A stretch of 64,000 nucleotides of DNA from Diphasiastrum complanatum. Lineage: Eukaryota > Streptophyta > Lycopodiopsida > Lycopodiales > Lycopodiaceae. Numbering within the stretch: the stretch's first letter is position 1; every line of letters starts with the position of its first letter. The stretch spans positions 16,762,223 to 16,826,222 of the forward strand of contig CM055102.1 of the NCBI GenBank assembly GCA_029204225.1, read 5' to 3'. The notes under the pieces are model-generated. The model worked only from the letters and a program-made list of their open reading frames with translations. It did not search any database and was not told where the DNA came from. Below are positions 24,332 to 36,775 of the stretch, in pieces. The position numbers and the translations under genes are program-made.

Positions 24332-26782
24332 CTATTCATTAAAAAATCCATACTCAATGAGGTCTACATTCTCATCTATCATGATGTCCTCATTTGCTAA
24401 AAAGCCCTTAATGGACGTTGGGTTCTGATTTATTCAAGGGTCATCAGGCCAAGCTTTTAGAATGAGAATCAACTTATCGGGATTATCTACCAAGTCTACA
24501 TCTTCGAAGTGAAGTTAGCACACTAGCAATACTAAAAACTCGTTCACACTCAATTTGAGATCCAACAATTCCTAGAATTTGTCGAGCCAAAAAACCAACA
24601 TTTGGAAATTGGACCTCGTGGTCCTTCCACCACTGCAATGGGCTACTACACTCTTTAAGTGGAATGTTCAATCTCCTGAATAAGGAAAGCTCAGACTTCA
24701 CCAAATTTGTTGTGGCTTCCTCGTCAGATGCTTGATGCCCAAACAATGAATCTGCAACATCATGCTCTAGTGGTTGTGTGGTTTGTGCTCCTGGATTTAG
24801 ACGGTTGAAGCAAGTTACCAAGAGTGGAATGAGGACTTTTACATCATACTCACCGACAATTTGAATTGCAGCATCTCTTCCAACATAGTCTCTAACCAAA
24901 GAGAGACCTTTAAAACGTGGGTCCAACATAAGGGCTATATTGTGTGCCTTGCGAGCAGAAAATGAGACTAGACAAGACAAGAAAGGCTCAAGGACCCCAA
25001 CCACATCTTTCATACGAGCATTCAAGAGTTCTAACTCAGCATCAAAATCACCATTGCAATTAGCAACCATGGAGTTGTGAATTTTATAACGTGCTTGACC
25101 CATCTGAATGCACAATTTTAGAGCAGCAACAAGCGCATCTGAGAGCAACCAATAGCCACGTGTTTGGTTTAATACACATTGTTTAGCCACGGGTATAAGG
25201 GTTGAAGACACAGCACCTGCAATAGCCCATATCTGTGGACTTGGAACTCGAGACTGTAATGCCAAACTTTGCCTTGAGTAACATGTGATAATGGCTTCCC
25301 TAAACTCCAAAGTTTCTTGAAATAAGATGACCTTAGAAGCAAATCTTGTCTTGACAGGTGTTTTCAATTTTCGTGGTCGCAATCCACTATCAATGCATGC
25401 CTTTGTCCATTCTTGTCTCCCCTTTCCTGACTTCTTTGTCCAAGTGATGGTCTTTTGGAGAGAAGTTTGAGCCTCTTTCAAAGAGATCGACTTCATCCCA
25501 GCACACACCTTTGCATCATTGGTGGCATATTGGCAACACTTTGACATAACATGGCCAAAACAATTCCCTGCATAGGGCTCACACAAATTCAAAGGCTCAC
25601 AATCCACCACAGAGATAAGAGCATTTGTCATCGTGTTCAAATTTGCACCCTCATCCTTCACATACCCAATTATTCGTGAGGTAAGATTGTGTTGAGACAA
25701 AAGTTCTTTCAATTGTAGAGCCATGGCTGCACCACTCGTGTCAGGTGTCTCAAACAATCCCACGGTCACATGACAAGGAACCCAAGAGTCATTCAGAAAG
25801 TTTATAACTAAGGCAAAAGTGTCAATTTCTCCACGTGACATCCAAAGATCAAATGATGCTGTAGCAGTCACACAACTAGCCAACAAAGGGAGGACATACC
25901 TTTCCAAAGTTTTGGCAACCATCTGAGGTATCACCTCCTCCACAAGTTGGTGACGAGAAGGAAATACTAAACGATTGCATTGTCTAAGGATTAACCTCCT
26001 CAACCATATATTCTGCACACTTGATAAGGGCCTATACCCTTTCACAATGTGGAGAGCACTAAATCTTCCAAAAAACATTGTTGTTGATCATCCTCCTTCT
26101 TGTAAGGTGTAGAACTACCATAGAAACTAGTTATGGCAGAAGAAGAAGGTAAATTTCTCTTCTTCGTAGGATGACGAGCATTTTCTTTAGGGCATACGGA
26201 ATCCTTTTGAGCCTTGTACTTGCTCAATACTTCTGCATGCTCACTAAAAACATGCTTTTTCATTGTAGTGGTCCCATGCTCTTTATTGTATGTCACAAAA
26301 CCTTTCCTACTTTGTGAAGTGTTGTGTGCAAATAATTGTTTTGTATCAGGATGGCAAATGACACACCTCACCTGTTGAGGATTCTTCACATCCACCGCAC
26401 TTTTGTCATTCACAAAATAAAAAGACCAAGTCAGGGCATTACGATTGTAAGGCCTCCAGAATGATTGTTGTTGGGCCAACAAAGCCAATTGACAGCTCAA
26501 CAATGAATCCTCCTGTTGTGAATTTTCTGTGAAAATGTTTGGTTGAGATTCAGTAACTCTATCTCCCATTGGTCCACTTGTTTCTTGCCCTTCATGACCA
26601 CTTTCACCCTCAACCATGCTTGCAAATGTTCTTGCTCTACCTTCTGACATTAAGGCAGATTGACCTGTAAAGCCTTCTAGGATATGCAAATTATAGGCCA
26701 CTGTGTTTAAAGACACTGCCACTCCTGAATACAATGCACATAAGCTAGAAAAATGAAAACTTGGTTTTATAGAATGAATCAT
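24332..26782 (-). pseudogene. hAT transposase (BED finger, DDE/RNase H fold, dimerisation domain)
   Basis: The N-terminal part (26782-26042) has a BED-type finger: WSFYFVNDKSAVDV, then CVIC and HGTTTMKKHVFSEH. A frameshift at about 26078-26042 leads to the catalytic part: SFDLWMSRGEIDTFALVINF (catalytic D region), GLFETPDTSG, GYVKDEGANLNTMTNAL, and a helical insertion region. The C-terminal hAT dimerisation block is PLQWWKDHEVQFPNVGFLA, then QIECERVFSIASVLTSLRRC. A second frameshift at about 24483 precedes a tail (NPDKLILILKAWPDDP, one in-frame TGA) ending at TAG 24334-24332. Start candidates are Met at 26782 or 26650. At least two frameshifts and one stop make it inactive unless they are sequencing errors; the motifs are otherwise well kept, so inactivation looks recent. 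Confidence 0.92.
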
Positions 26783-27049
26783 AACAAGCCCCTAAAGGTT
26801 GCATGCACACTGTTCTTAGTTCTTAGGTAGGAGTGAATAACGACAACAGTGTTACAATACTTACAAGCTGACAGCTGAATTCTCATTGATCAAAGTTATA
26901 AATGAAGGAATAACTCAAAGAAAACAGTGATTAGTGCAAATTACTCACCTAGTAATGATAATGAAGAATCTGGTATTTCAGATAGAACAAAGAATTGCAA
27001 TAGAAATCTGAACTGTCAGCTGCAATAGAGACTCCGGAACAGACAATAA

Positions 27050-27320
27050 CTCGTTGATGGCAGGTCCAGAATAACTCGCTGATGGCAGGTGACAAGAAGA
27101 AGAAGAAGTCCCTCACGGTTTGTTGGTTGAAAGTCCAGAATCCAGAACTTTATGGCAGGTGGCTCGCTGATGGCAGGTCCAGAATCCAGAACAAAAAGTA
27201 ACTCGCTGATGGGAGCTCGCTGATGATGGCAGCCCAAAATTCGCTTTTGCTAATGGCTCGCTGCTTCTGCTCTGCTCCAGATGGTGCGCTGATGCTTCTG
27301 CTCGCTGATGGTGATTCTAA
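27050..27320. repeat. CTCGCTGATGGCAGGT repeats inside hAT
   Basis: The phrase CTCGCTGATGG (with variants) recurs about eight times, often followed by CAGGTCCAGAAT. It lies where the transposase promoter/5'UTR would be. Confidence 0.75.
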
Positions 27321-27329
27321 TGCGACAAG

Positions 27330-27706
27330 GAGCTTCGATTTGTAGAAATCAACTTAGATGTATTTCCTCAAAGGCGTCTTGAACTGGAAGAAAGAACACG
27401 AACAACATCTGTTCCTCAAGTATTTTATAATAAGCAACTGGTTGGAGGTATTGACGAGCTTAACGCATTGCAACGCAGTGGAGAACTTGACGAGAAAATT
27501 AAAGAAGCTACAGAATATGAGGCTTCTGCAAATGCTCCGGTCGCTCCAGTTTACGGGGAAGACGAACTTGAGAATGAAATATTAGATGAGTTCGCTGGCA
27601 TAGTAGAAAAACTGAGGCAGAAGCTCCAAGTAAAGGATCGTTTTTTGAAGTACACAGTTTTTAACAAAGTGTTTCTTTGGATATGAGGCACTTGATTTTC
27701 TCAACC
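27330..27706 (+). pseudogene. captured glutaredoxin-DEP gene fragment in hAT
   Basis: The open frame reads ELRFVEINLDVFPQRRLELE, ERTRTTSVPQVFYNKQLVGG and DELNALQRSGELDEKI. This is the second half of a glutaredoxin fold: the cis-Pro VPQ(V/I)F(Y/F)N and GG.DEL signatures are present, while the CxxC active site would lie upstream and is absent. It continues through an acidic linker (YGEDELENEILDEFAGIVEK) to KLRQKLQVKDRFLKY, which resembles the start of a DEP domain. A 1-nt insertion at about 27666 (AACAAAGTG) shifts the frame; beyond it CFFGYEALDFL continues the DEP signature. Plants have genes with glutaredoxin, DEP and DUF547 domains in this order. The piece lies antisense to the transposase and ends directly before the right subterminal repeats. 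It begins in a GACAAG context that could be a former exon edge. Confidence 0.8.
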
Positions 27707-27880
27707 TCAATCTAAGGCTCAAAGGGACCCGACGGTTCTCAACCATGGCCGGTTCCTACAAAAGAGCATACTCGCCGATTCTACATAAAAGCCAGTTCTT
27801 GAGAAATAGTGTACCCGTCGGTTAGGGTCTTTAAAACCGGGTTGAGAACCGGAAAAAAAATCAATACCCGCCCAACACTG

Positions 27881-27888
27881 GTTTCGAC
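27881..27888. repeat. right 8-bp target-site duplication of hAT
   Basis: GTTTCGAC, identical to 23691-23698. Confidence 0.95.
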
Positions 27889-28312
27889 TGTAAATGGTCG
27901 GAACGGGTTTTGAATCAACCAAAAGTTAACGTAAAAATGATGTCCTAATGTTAAGACTTTTAGCAAATCAAACAGGTAATTATACGTCTATCCTCCTCCT
28001 TACACCATGCTTCATCACAAATCCATAACGTGATTTGTTAAATGCCGAGTTTCACAAAGTTCTGTACAACATAGTCAGCTCTATGTTGAAGTGTCCTTTG
28101 CATTATAAGGAAATCTTGCTTGAAAGTTTTCAAGTTGATTCTAAATTAGCATCTAAAAAAGACAAAGCTTTATGGAAAGACGATATATCGACATTGAAAT
28201 TTTGAGTACTAAAACTATCCATGTAAAATTCATCTTTCAAATGACATAAATACGAGTGATACTTAGAATTTAACAAACATTCATTCGCTTCATGAGCAAT
28301 AACATAAGATAG

Positions 28313-28498
28313 TTATGGCTCATCTCCTTTCAGATGGACCATTGAGCCATTATGCAAGAAAGATAAACTATGAGAAACATAATCCTTCTTTAATGACTCG
28401 TTCCTAGCATATAACCACTCTTTACCTAGGATTAAGTCTACCTTATCAAGATTCTTGATATGAAATGACAAACTATCTACATAATCTTGAATCTTCAA
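28313..28498 (-). pseudogene. Gypsy-type polyprotein scrap (aspartic protease end)
   Basis: DLILGKEWLYARNESLKKDY and SFLHNGSMVHLKGDEP match the ILG.(D/E)WL and later (G).xVxLxG pattern at the C-terminal side of Gypsy retropepsins. Stops and shifts follow to the left. Together with the minus-strand primer site at 29881-29892 this suggests one decayed minus-strand Gypsy element. Confidence 0.5.
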
Positions 28499-28638
28499 TA
28501 GTATGTGAGGGACAAACAGTTTCCATACCTGCTACTCCTCACCTGCCGCAATCCTAACCACATACTTGTGGTCACTTGGTGTGGTTGCCAACTGGAGCTT
28601 TACTGGGCTTCAAGCTTGGGTTACTTCCATAGGGAAGT

Positions 28639-28756
28639 CCATGGAAAGAGTGAGGGGTAGCAAGAAACTAGAGTAAAAACGGAGAGCAAGGGTGTTACCA
28701 TGGAAAGAGTGAGGGATAGCAAAAAACTAGAGTAAAAATGGAGAGCAAGGGTGTTA
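28639..28756. repeat. 59-bp tandem duplication
   Basis: 28639-28697 and 28698-28756 (CCATGGAAAGAGTGAGGG...) differ at three or four bases. Confidence 0.9.
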
Positions 28757-29880
28757 AAAGCGTCAAAACCTATGAAGTATTGCTCAAGAAACCAAGAAAA
28801 TAGACCAATCTGAGTTAGGACAACAAGAACTATCAACTTGGGCAAGTGGAGTGATGGAATGAAAATGTACACCCCTTTACCCCCTCCTCCAAGCTCCTCC
28901 CCTCCTTCCATGCAAAAAGGACAAGTGGGGCCCAAGAAAGGTCCCATTTGTCTCTTCTAGACCTTTAGTTCCATGTGGGGGCACAAAGGCATGCCACAGG
29001 GCATATGGACTCCAAAGTCTTATCCAACTTAGTTTTGGCCCCACTTCCTCCTCCCTCCTCCTACGTACCTCCTCACAACCACTCAAAGTTCTTGAGCTTT
29101 ACAGGTAGATAGGGAGCAGAGAGAGAGGGAGAGAGCTAGACGGCCCTTCAAGGATAAACAAGGGCAGATTTACTTTCGATCTTTTGTTTAAAAATATTTT
29201 AGCTTGAACCACTTCTTGTTTTCAAATTAACATAATAAGTTTTCAATGTAGAATTTAAATTATGGTTCAAATTCTTAAAAAGTTTTGAACACCACCTCCC
29301 CTCCCCAACTGTCGAATCAAAACTATGGAGGGAGGAAGGTACTATTTACCCCCCACCTTCTCCCTCTTTTTCCCAGCTAAGCCCATGCTACAGCAACAAC
29401 AGTACGGAGGGGAGTATTACCCCCCCCCCCCCCCCCCCCCCCCCCCCCTTTTCTGAGCACACCATCACTAGGACGACGCTGGTCTGTGCACCTGCACGGT
29501 CCGCGCTAGTCTACGGGCTTGGACCGTGCGCATGCCAACACTGTCTTTTTTTTTTGAAAAACAAACTCACGTGTGTACTATACATCTGTACCCAAAAATG
29601 AGAGGGAGGTTAAACTCTTAGGTTTGAGCTAAAGTTTATTATCTTGTTTATTTAAAACACCATGAACTTAGTCTCATCAAGATCAAAGGTTTAAAGAAAC
29701 AAAAAAAAAACCACACTTGTTCTTAGAAACACAATGAGCTTAACATTACAAGATCAAAGGTTTCAAGGGTCAATTTGAAATAAAGGTTATCACAACCAAA
29801 TTTACAGCCACATTCATAAAGGAATTTAATAGATTGCAAAAGCTTAAAAGAGAATGTGTGCACCTAAAATAAAATTGGCA
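28757..29880. other. no gene seen; poly-C tract
   Basis: Purine/pyrimidine-biased segments with several CCTCC and GGGGAG runs, and 29 consecutive C at 29420-29448. A GC-rich block follows the poly-C. Possibly LTR leader of the neighbouring Gypsy remnant. Confidence 0.5.
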
Positions 29881-29892
29881 GCTCTGATACCA
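29881..29892 (-). other. primer-binding site (tRNA-iMet type)
   Basis: Minus strand TGGTATCAGAGC, identical to the Copia site at 22734-22745, with LTR-like DNA to its right. Confidence 0.8.
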
Positions 29893-29894
29893 AA

Positions 29895-30420
29895 TGTTTT
29901 ACTCCCATAGATCTTTGATTGCCTTGAAGGTTGACGCACACCCCAAATCAGTGATGATGCCCCGTATCCGCCCATCCATAGGATCACTACCGACCCACCC
30001 CCATGCACTGGAGTTACCGACATTCACACCCCCAGTCAAGCCTCCAACGATAACTAGCATCCCATACCACTAGCCATCGCCTGGGCTCTCCTTAGCATAC
30101 ATCTCCTGGCCTGGAGATACATCTTGGCTATTGCACATGCTCTCCATCCACCAACTCCTGGGTAGACTGAGTGAATGGCAATAGGGAAACCCCACCACTA
30201 TATAGGCATAACATAGTGTGTCCCATCAAGCAAGGTCCTGTCGGCGACACCTGACCACCTAGGATGGTAATTGTGAAGAGGCAAAATCTAGCTTGAGTAT
30301 TTTCAATTTCATGTACATATGTAAATCTCACATGTGTGGAGCATGTTCCTACATGTGCAGGGTAGGCATAATCATCTTAGATTATTAATCTTGAATTTTG
30401 GGGGTCCTATGTCAAAAATA
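29895..30420 (-). repeat. probable LTR (minus-strand element)
   Basis: DNA to the right of the primer site, C-rich on the plus strand, with a minus-strand TATA box CCTATATAG at 30206-30199. The outer end was not defined. It would be the 5' LTR of the element whose protease scrap lies at 28313-28498. Confidence 0.4.
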
Positions 30421-30557
30421 CCCCTTGTATGCATGTTAGTAGGCGATTAGGCCAAAAGTAGCTTTGACTTAGCTTGAGGTAGTGTAGGCCTTTGACATTT
30501 GGCATGATGATAGAGGGCTAGTGACATGTCTTTTGGTGTTGGAATGTTGTCATGTGA

Positions 30558-30707
30558 CCAATCACAAGAGAGAGATGCATCATAAATGGTCCAATCAATG
30601 TAGGAGATGACAACTCAATGGACCAATCAAATTTAGAGGTGCTATGTAAGAGATCCAATCATTTTACTTGCTTGTTACTCCTCTTGGATCTCAAACCACT
30701 ATATAGA
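30558..30707 (+). promoter_or_regulatory. promoter with four phased CCAATCA boxes and TATA
   Basis: CCAATCA occurs at 30558, 30591, 30623 and 30655, i.e. at 33-, 32- and 32-bp steps, followed by CTATATAGA at 30699-30707. The spacing is close to three helical turns. A pyrimidine-rich start region follows (TTCTTTTTTTG). No downstream gene is recognised, so this is probably the promoter of an LTR. Confidence 0.6.
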
Positions 30708-31533
30708 GGAGTTCTTTTTTTGTATATACAATCAAGTTGAGAGTTGATGCAATTTTGTACATATTTTGGTCTATTATCTCTCTATTTGAGAGCAACATGC
30801 TTGGTTTTGCCTCTTATGGTGAATTTTACTTTTTTTTGTTATGTGGATGAGAAAAACTAGCCTCTCTTTGGACGGGGTCATAACTTTTGTTGTAGATGAG
30901 CTCTTGCCTTGATTCAAAGCTTGATAGATAGCCCTTGAAAATCCGATTTTCTTGTGCAACCTCACATGCATGGAGGTCGTTGTAGATCTTTGCATGGTCC
31001 TCAAATCTCAATTTTTGACAGTGATGCATGGCACTAAAATATGTCGATAACGCCAAACCTACGTCTTGACCCTTGTGAGGCCATCATTGAAGGGTGTATC
31101 GTTATGGGACATATAACACCAACATATGCCTATGCTTCACATGTGAGAATAGGCTCCACATGTACATATTTTTGGCCTAATCAAGCTATATTTTGCCATA
31201 TTTCTTACATCTCTTACTTCTATTTTTGTACAATTTCGCAACCAAGAATCTCAATAGCAAATAATTTTATATCAAAGCCATTTGGATTTGTTCTATTTGA
31301 TAGTATGAGATATCCATTTGTGTAAGAAAAAGCTCCTCAAGGTTTTACTTGCAAGACAAACACAAAGAGAATACGGTGGAGCAAAACCACACAACCAAAA
31401 GTCATTTATCAATCTCTAGTACCATTTGAGCCACGAGATAAGATGCAGGTGTAGAGAGAGAAAACTGGTAATGAAAACCTAACAATTGAATTTTAGGAGG
31501 GCAAGTTTCTACTAGGATATATAGCCCTCAGCC

Positions 31534-32660
31534 TCACTTGTGCATCTGCCCATGGAAGCCAAGTATATTGTTTTCAACAACGATACAATTTCTTTCTATT
31601 TTTAGAGCAAAATGGTGGTGGCGCCAGTTTCAGAATAGAGATTTAAAATCCAATTATTCGCGTAAGAAAATAAATCAATCAATTTTTTTATTAATCTCTG
31701 TGGATTTTGGTAAGGATTCACCACAACCCGAGAGACATTAGTAAACCACAGCTTTCTTGTCATAGTAGGGAAGGAAAAAATGTTAGATGCATTTCTTTTG
31801 CGACAATGTCATGCAACTCGACATTTGTCAAGAGATATCCAATAGACATAATCTCAAAAGCACTAATCAAGTGCTCACCGGGTGCATTATGAACATTTGT
31901 TTTATGCCTGTCAAATCACAATAGAATAGAATCAAAATCAATAATTGAAAAACATAAATATACTAATATCAAAAAGAAAAACTGAAATATTTCATACCAA
32001 ATCATGGATGCATTTTTATGAGTTTCATCCTTCAGAGCCTTTGCAATGGCTGTAGCTTAATTAGTGGAATGAAAAAATAAAATTTTCCAAAGAGAAGTAG
32101 TGGTTATCTCCTTAAATGACTTCACCACATGGAAAATTTGTTGATATGTAAAAGCAAACTCATCATAAGATGATCTCTTTAGCCTATAATCATAAGGAAT
32201 ATCAACAATAACAAGAGTATAATCCTTTTTTTGAAACAATCTGGACAATATCTCTTACATCACATGTAAAAACAGCCCAATACCACAAGCGCAGAGGATC
32301 CCTCGGTGACGTAAATGATTTGAGGAGAAGATCACCAGTAGAATTGGCATCCATCAACATTCTTTTCTCCTTCTCTAGACGTGCCAAATCCGTATGAGAT
32401 AAGAAATTGCCAGGCACGGGAAACTCAAAAGAGCATGGGTTAGCTCTTGATTTCGGACATAACCAAGAAACATGTTCCTTGATATTGCATGCAAATACGA
32501 AAGCACATTTGATAATAAGTCATCCCAATGATATCATATTAGCAAGAGAGAACATTCAAACTCACAATATTCTTGAAAGCAGTATAAAATTGCTTTTGTG
32601 ACTCCTTTGAATTGGATTGAGGATAGTCCTTCAGCACTTCTGTTCCCAAGAGTAGTAGTT
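31534..32660 (-). pseudogene. class-beta amino-methyltransferase-like gene, copy 2 (broken)
   Basis: Minus-strand exons: about 32660-32574 (EVLKDYPQSNSKESQ), about 32490-31998, and 31907-31534. The middle exon reads NIKEHVSWLCPKSRANP, then DPLRLWYWAVFTCDVRD, then after a frameshift in an A7 run DYTLVIVDIPYDYRLKRSSY (DIPY at 32203-32192 as motif IV of amino-methyltransferases), VVKSFKEITTTSLWKILFF, HSTN with a TAA, and ASMIW. The donor GTATGA splices TG to G, giving W-HKTNVHNAPGE. The last exon then has SAFEIMSIGYL and, after another shift, NPYQNPQRLIKKLIDLFSYA and WILNLYSETGATT (motif I, compare LDLFSGTGTT), then ALKIERNCIVVENN, ending at TGA 31536-31534. Motif IV before motif I defines class beta (N6-adenine or N4-cytosine). 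At least three shifts and one stop: dead. Confidence 0.7.
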
Positions 32661-33880
32661 TAGTCTAATCATCATTTGCTCCTACATTTGTCACCTTTGA
32701 TACTGCAAAAAAATACCGTGTATCGATCTGCGGTATCAAGTCTACATAATATTACGGCCTTTACAGCATTTGAAGTTGGCAACACTTGGAAGAGTTTTGG
32801 GTGAGACATCCTCGCCTACAACTATGGCTGCCACAACATTAGTAGAGATGCCAAAATCAGTTGGATCGGTGATACCATTTAAACCTTTCAGCATCATGGC
32901 ACATTCAGGGAGCACATGGTCAGACATACATGCATCCGATGACAACGATAGTGACAATGACAGTAAGGCGGTTAGGCGCAGAAAGCAATTGACGCAAAGC
33001 AGACAATGAAACTCGGTGGAATTCATCTTCTTTCCATCGGGGAGATGTGTTAGGCCAAAATGGGCCAGCAATTAAATGGAAAATGTATACATGTTGAAGA
33101 TAATGTAAAGGGCCTTTTGCCAGGGCCAAATGTTCATGAAGGTCAAGTGTGTGTTTGTAAAAGCCTTTTTGTGTAAGTTAACTAACATTTCTGGTAGGTT
33201 CATTGTCCAAGCGGTTATGTTCTACCATGTAAGGCCAAAATGTAAAGAAGACCTCTATGTATATTTAGCAATGGAAAATTTCGTAGCATTAGGATTAAGA
33301 AAAAGTCATTGTCGGGTTTGTTATTAAGACAAATGAAGAGTCATTTTCGGTCTTGTTATGATAGAAGTTTAATTGACTGCAAGTGCCCACAAACAAAAGA
33401 GTTACGGTGCTTTGTGGGTCTACGAAGTTTGATTGCAGGAAGCTAAGATTGTGTATAAATAGGATAACTTCAACCAAAGTAAGGGCTTGTTAGCTGGATG
33501 GTTATTGAATATCATTTTTTTTACATTTGATGATCATTGAAAGGGTGAGAGCCAATCTATTGTTGTTCAATAATTACATACTTTTTGTGCTGTAGGCAGC
33601 AAGTATTTGCCTTGCTTAAGACCTTTTGAACAGTAGCAACTAGAGATTGTAATATACACTGTATTGTGTAGCTTTGTATTAATGGTATCACAGTTTTTAT
33701 TCTGATCATGGTGTTGTTGGTTTGTCGCACACGATGTTCTGTATGGTTCTACTTACTGTTAGCTGTCATTGCACATTGTGAGATTGTGTTTTATATTAAT
33801 CTTGTTACAACGGTGTACTTTAAAATCTTGTAATGGGTCAGGTTGTTAGGCATTAATTTTACTCCCTAACACTTAGTGTA
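32661..33880. other. no clear gene
   Basis: Overlapping frames at 32742-33071 (minus) and 32770-33009 (plus) show no known motif. The minus one could be an upstream exon of the methyltransferase-like gene. The rest is AT-rich. Confidence 0.3.
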
Positions 33881-34055
33881 CCTTTGAAACCTAAGAAGGT
33901 GCTCAAAACTAGAGATAAACAATTGAGAAATCATTCTATCTCTGAGTGTTTGATTAGGTGAAAGGGTCCGGACTGAGGAGGATGATTTGTAGGAGACAGT
34001 TGAAAGCATAAAAAAGAACTTTCTTAAATTTCACTTCTGAGAATAGAAGTAGTTC

Positions 34056-34320
34056 AAGGGGGGAAGAATGTTATGTCCACGTCTTGCATATAGGATTCGA
34101 CATAATCGTAGACTTGGATAAACGGTACTCCAGAGCACAAAATTATTGGTTATGCCTTGTTATTCCGGACTAGGTCAGAAATGTAACAAATAACCTTGTG
34201 AGGGCCAGACGCATTAGTGGAGCTAGTGCATGGGTTAGGATGGTTATATGCATGTGTAGAGTATCAATAGTAATGCAATAGCTTGTGAGAAAGTGCAAAT
34301 GCTTCATCAGAGCCACAACC
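34056..34320 (+). mobile_element. polypurine tract and 3' LTR fragment of a Gypsy family
   Basis: AAGGGGGGAAGAA (34056-34068) is a typical polypurine tract, and an LTR starts at TGTTATGTCC (34069). This LTR resembles the one at 38178 through several blocks (TTATGTCC, then ACTCCAG, AACCTTGTGAGG/ATCCTTGTGAGG, ATGCATGTGTAGAG). It fades near 34320. Only the tail of the internal region remains upstream. Confidence 0.75.
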
Positions 34321-35805
<1,485 letters not shown>

Positions 35806-35811
35806 TCCAAC

Positions 35812-36420
35812 AACACCTAGTTGCCATGTGAGGACAAACCAACCACCATCCAAGGGCCTAGTAAGATTGGTGTGTGCTTTGGAGAGGAAACTCATTCATT
35901 ATCCCATTCGTGGCCACTTAATTATAGCAAAAGAATTTTAGTTTGGTTTGTTTTGCCTCCAACGACCACATGTAGAAAAAGATGACACTTGAGCAAAAAA
36001 TGGCTAGAATGTTACCTCCAAAGAAAGTCCATATGACACTAGCATAAGTGTCGTGTAAGTCTCCATGTGGCGATGCCAGTGAACATAAAAGGTGGCAACT
36101 ACCAACCATGAGTGTATGATGGGTACATGCACCTAGTTGCCATGTGAGCATGAACTGCCCACCATCAAGGGCCTCTTGTGTAATGACATGAAATCCAATC
36201 ACACTTGCTAATATAAGTATTGTGGTTTGTTTTGCCTCTATGGCTAGATGTAGAGAACAATGACGCTTGTGTGGAAAGTGGCCGACATATTTTTGCCCTC
36301 ACAAAGGATGCTAGAGAGGCCTTGCTTTGCGGAGAGATGATGACCCTTGGATGAGGACGAGGGAGCCATAATGTAATTGGTAAATACATCCTTGTGCTCT
36401 TCAGCATGGTGGGGCTTGAC
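35812..36420. repeat. about 300-bp tandem duplication, diverged
   Basis: CACCTAGTTGCCATGTGAG and the CACCATCAAGGGCC-type block at 35815-35860 recur at 36130-36176. The GGTTTGTTTTGCCTC block at about 35942 recurs at 36222, each followed by ACATGTAGA/AGATGTAGA. Two diverged copies lie in tandem just after the GA array. Confidence 0.7.
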
Positions 36421-36662
36421 TAGGATGGTGTCTATGGAGGAGCATATTTTGCATCAAATTTGAGGGTGTAGGAGGATGTTGAGGAAGAAGCTCCTCTTTT
36501 TAGATTGTATGGTGGTGGACCAATGAATTTTGTGGTGTGTATAAGCTATGGCTTAGGGAAATGACTACACCATGAATTTTGGATGCACTCTACAAAATTG
36601 AGTTTTCTTATTCGAGTTTGGGCAACAAAGTTGAGAGTAAGTAATTTTGGATGCATTTCACC

Positions 36663-36775
36663 CATTCTTACCTACCATCCAAGGGGGTTGGCCCAATTGG
36701 TTAGCTTGCATCCAAAGTTTCTTTGGTCTCAAGTTCAAGCCTCCCCTTGGAAACCAAGAAGCATTCTTACCTACC
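36663..36775 (+). mobile_element. short tRNA-derived SINE with 14-bp target duplication
   Basis: The body (36677-36761, 85 bp) has a pol III A box TGGCCCAATTGG (36689-36700) and a B box AGTTCAAGCCT (36732-36742) about 31 bp downstream. It ends CCTTGGAAACCAAGAAG. It is flanked by identical 14-bp copies of CATTCTTACCTACC (36663-36676 and 36762-36775), the mark of LINE-aided insertion. Its body matches the minus-strand copy at 37431-37504. Confidence 0.85.

Larger units (their letters stand above)
23699..27880 (-). mobile_element. hAT transposon, complete ends
   Basis: A 4182-bp element with an 8-bp duplication GTTTCGAC on both sides. The terminal inverted repeats are CAATGTTGGGCGG (left) and, inverted, CAGTGTTGGGCGG (right), close to known hAT ends. 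Subterminal zones at both ends are crowded with AACCGCCGG-like motifs. The transposase is on the minus strand (24332-26782). Between the transposase 5' side and the right end lie non-coding repeats (27050-27320) and a captured host-gene fragment on the plus strand (27330-27706). Confidence 0.95.

Noticed and set aside
29420-29448. Poly-C run as a functional element
   Set aside because: Homopolymer of 29 C is most simply a microsatellite or an assembly/sequencing artefact.
31534-32660. Bacterial contamination as the source of the methyltransferase
   Set aside because: Two diverged copies with matching splice sites lie within plant transposon DNA.
36689-36742. tRNA gene
   Set aside because: A and B boxes are present, but no acceptor stem or anticodon arm can be drawn, and the target duplications show it is a SINE.
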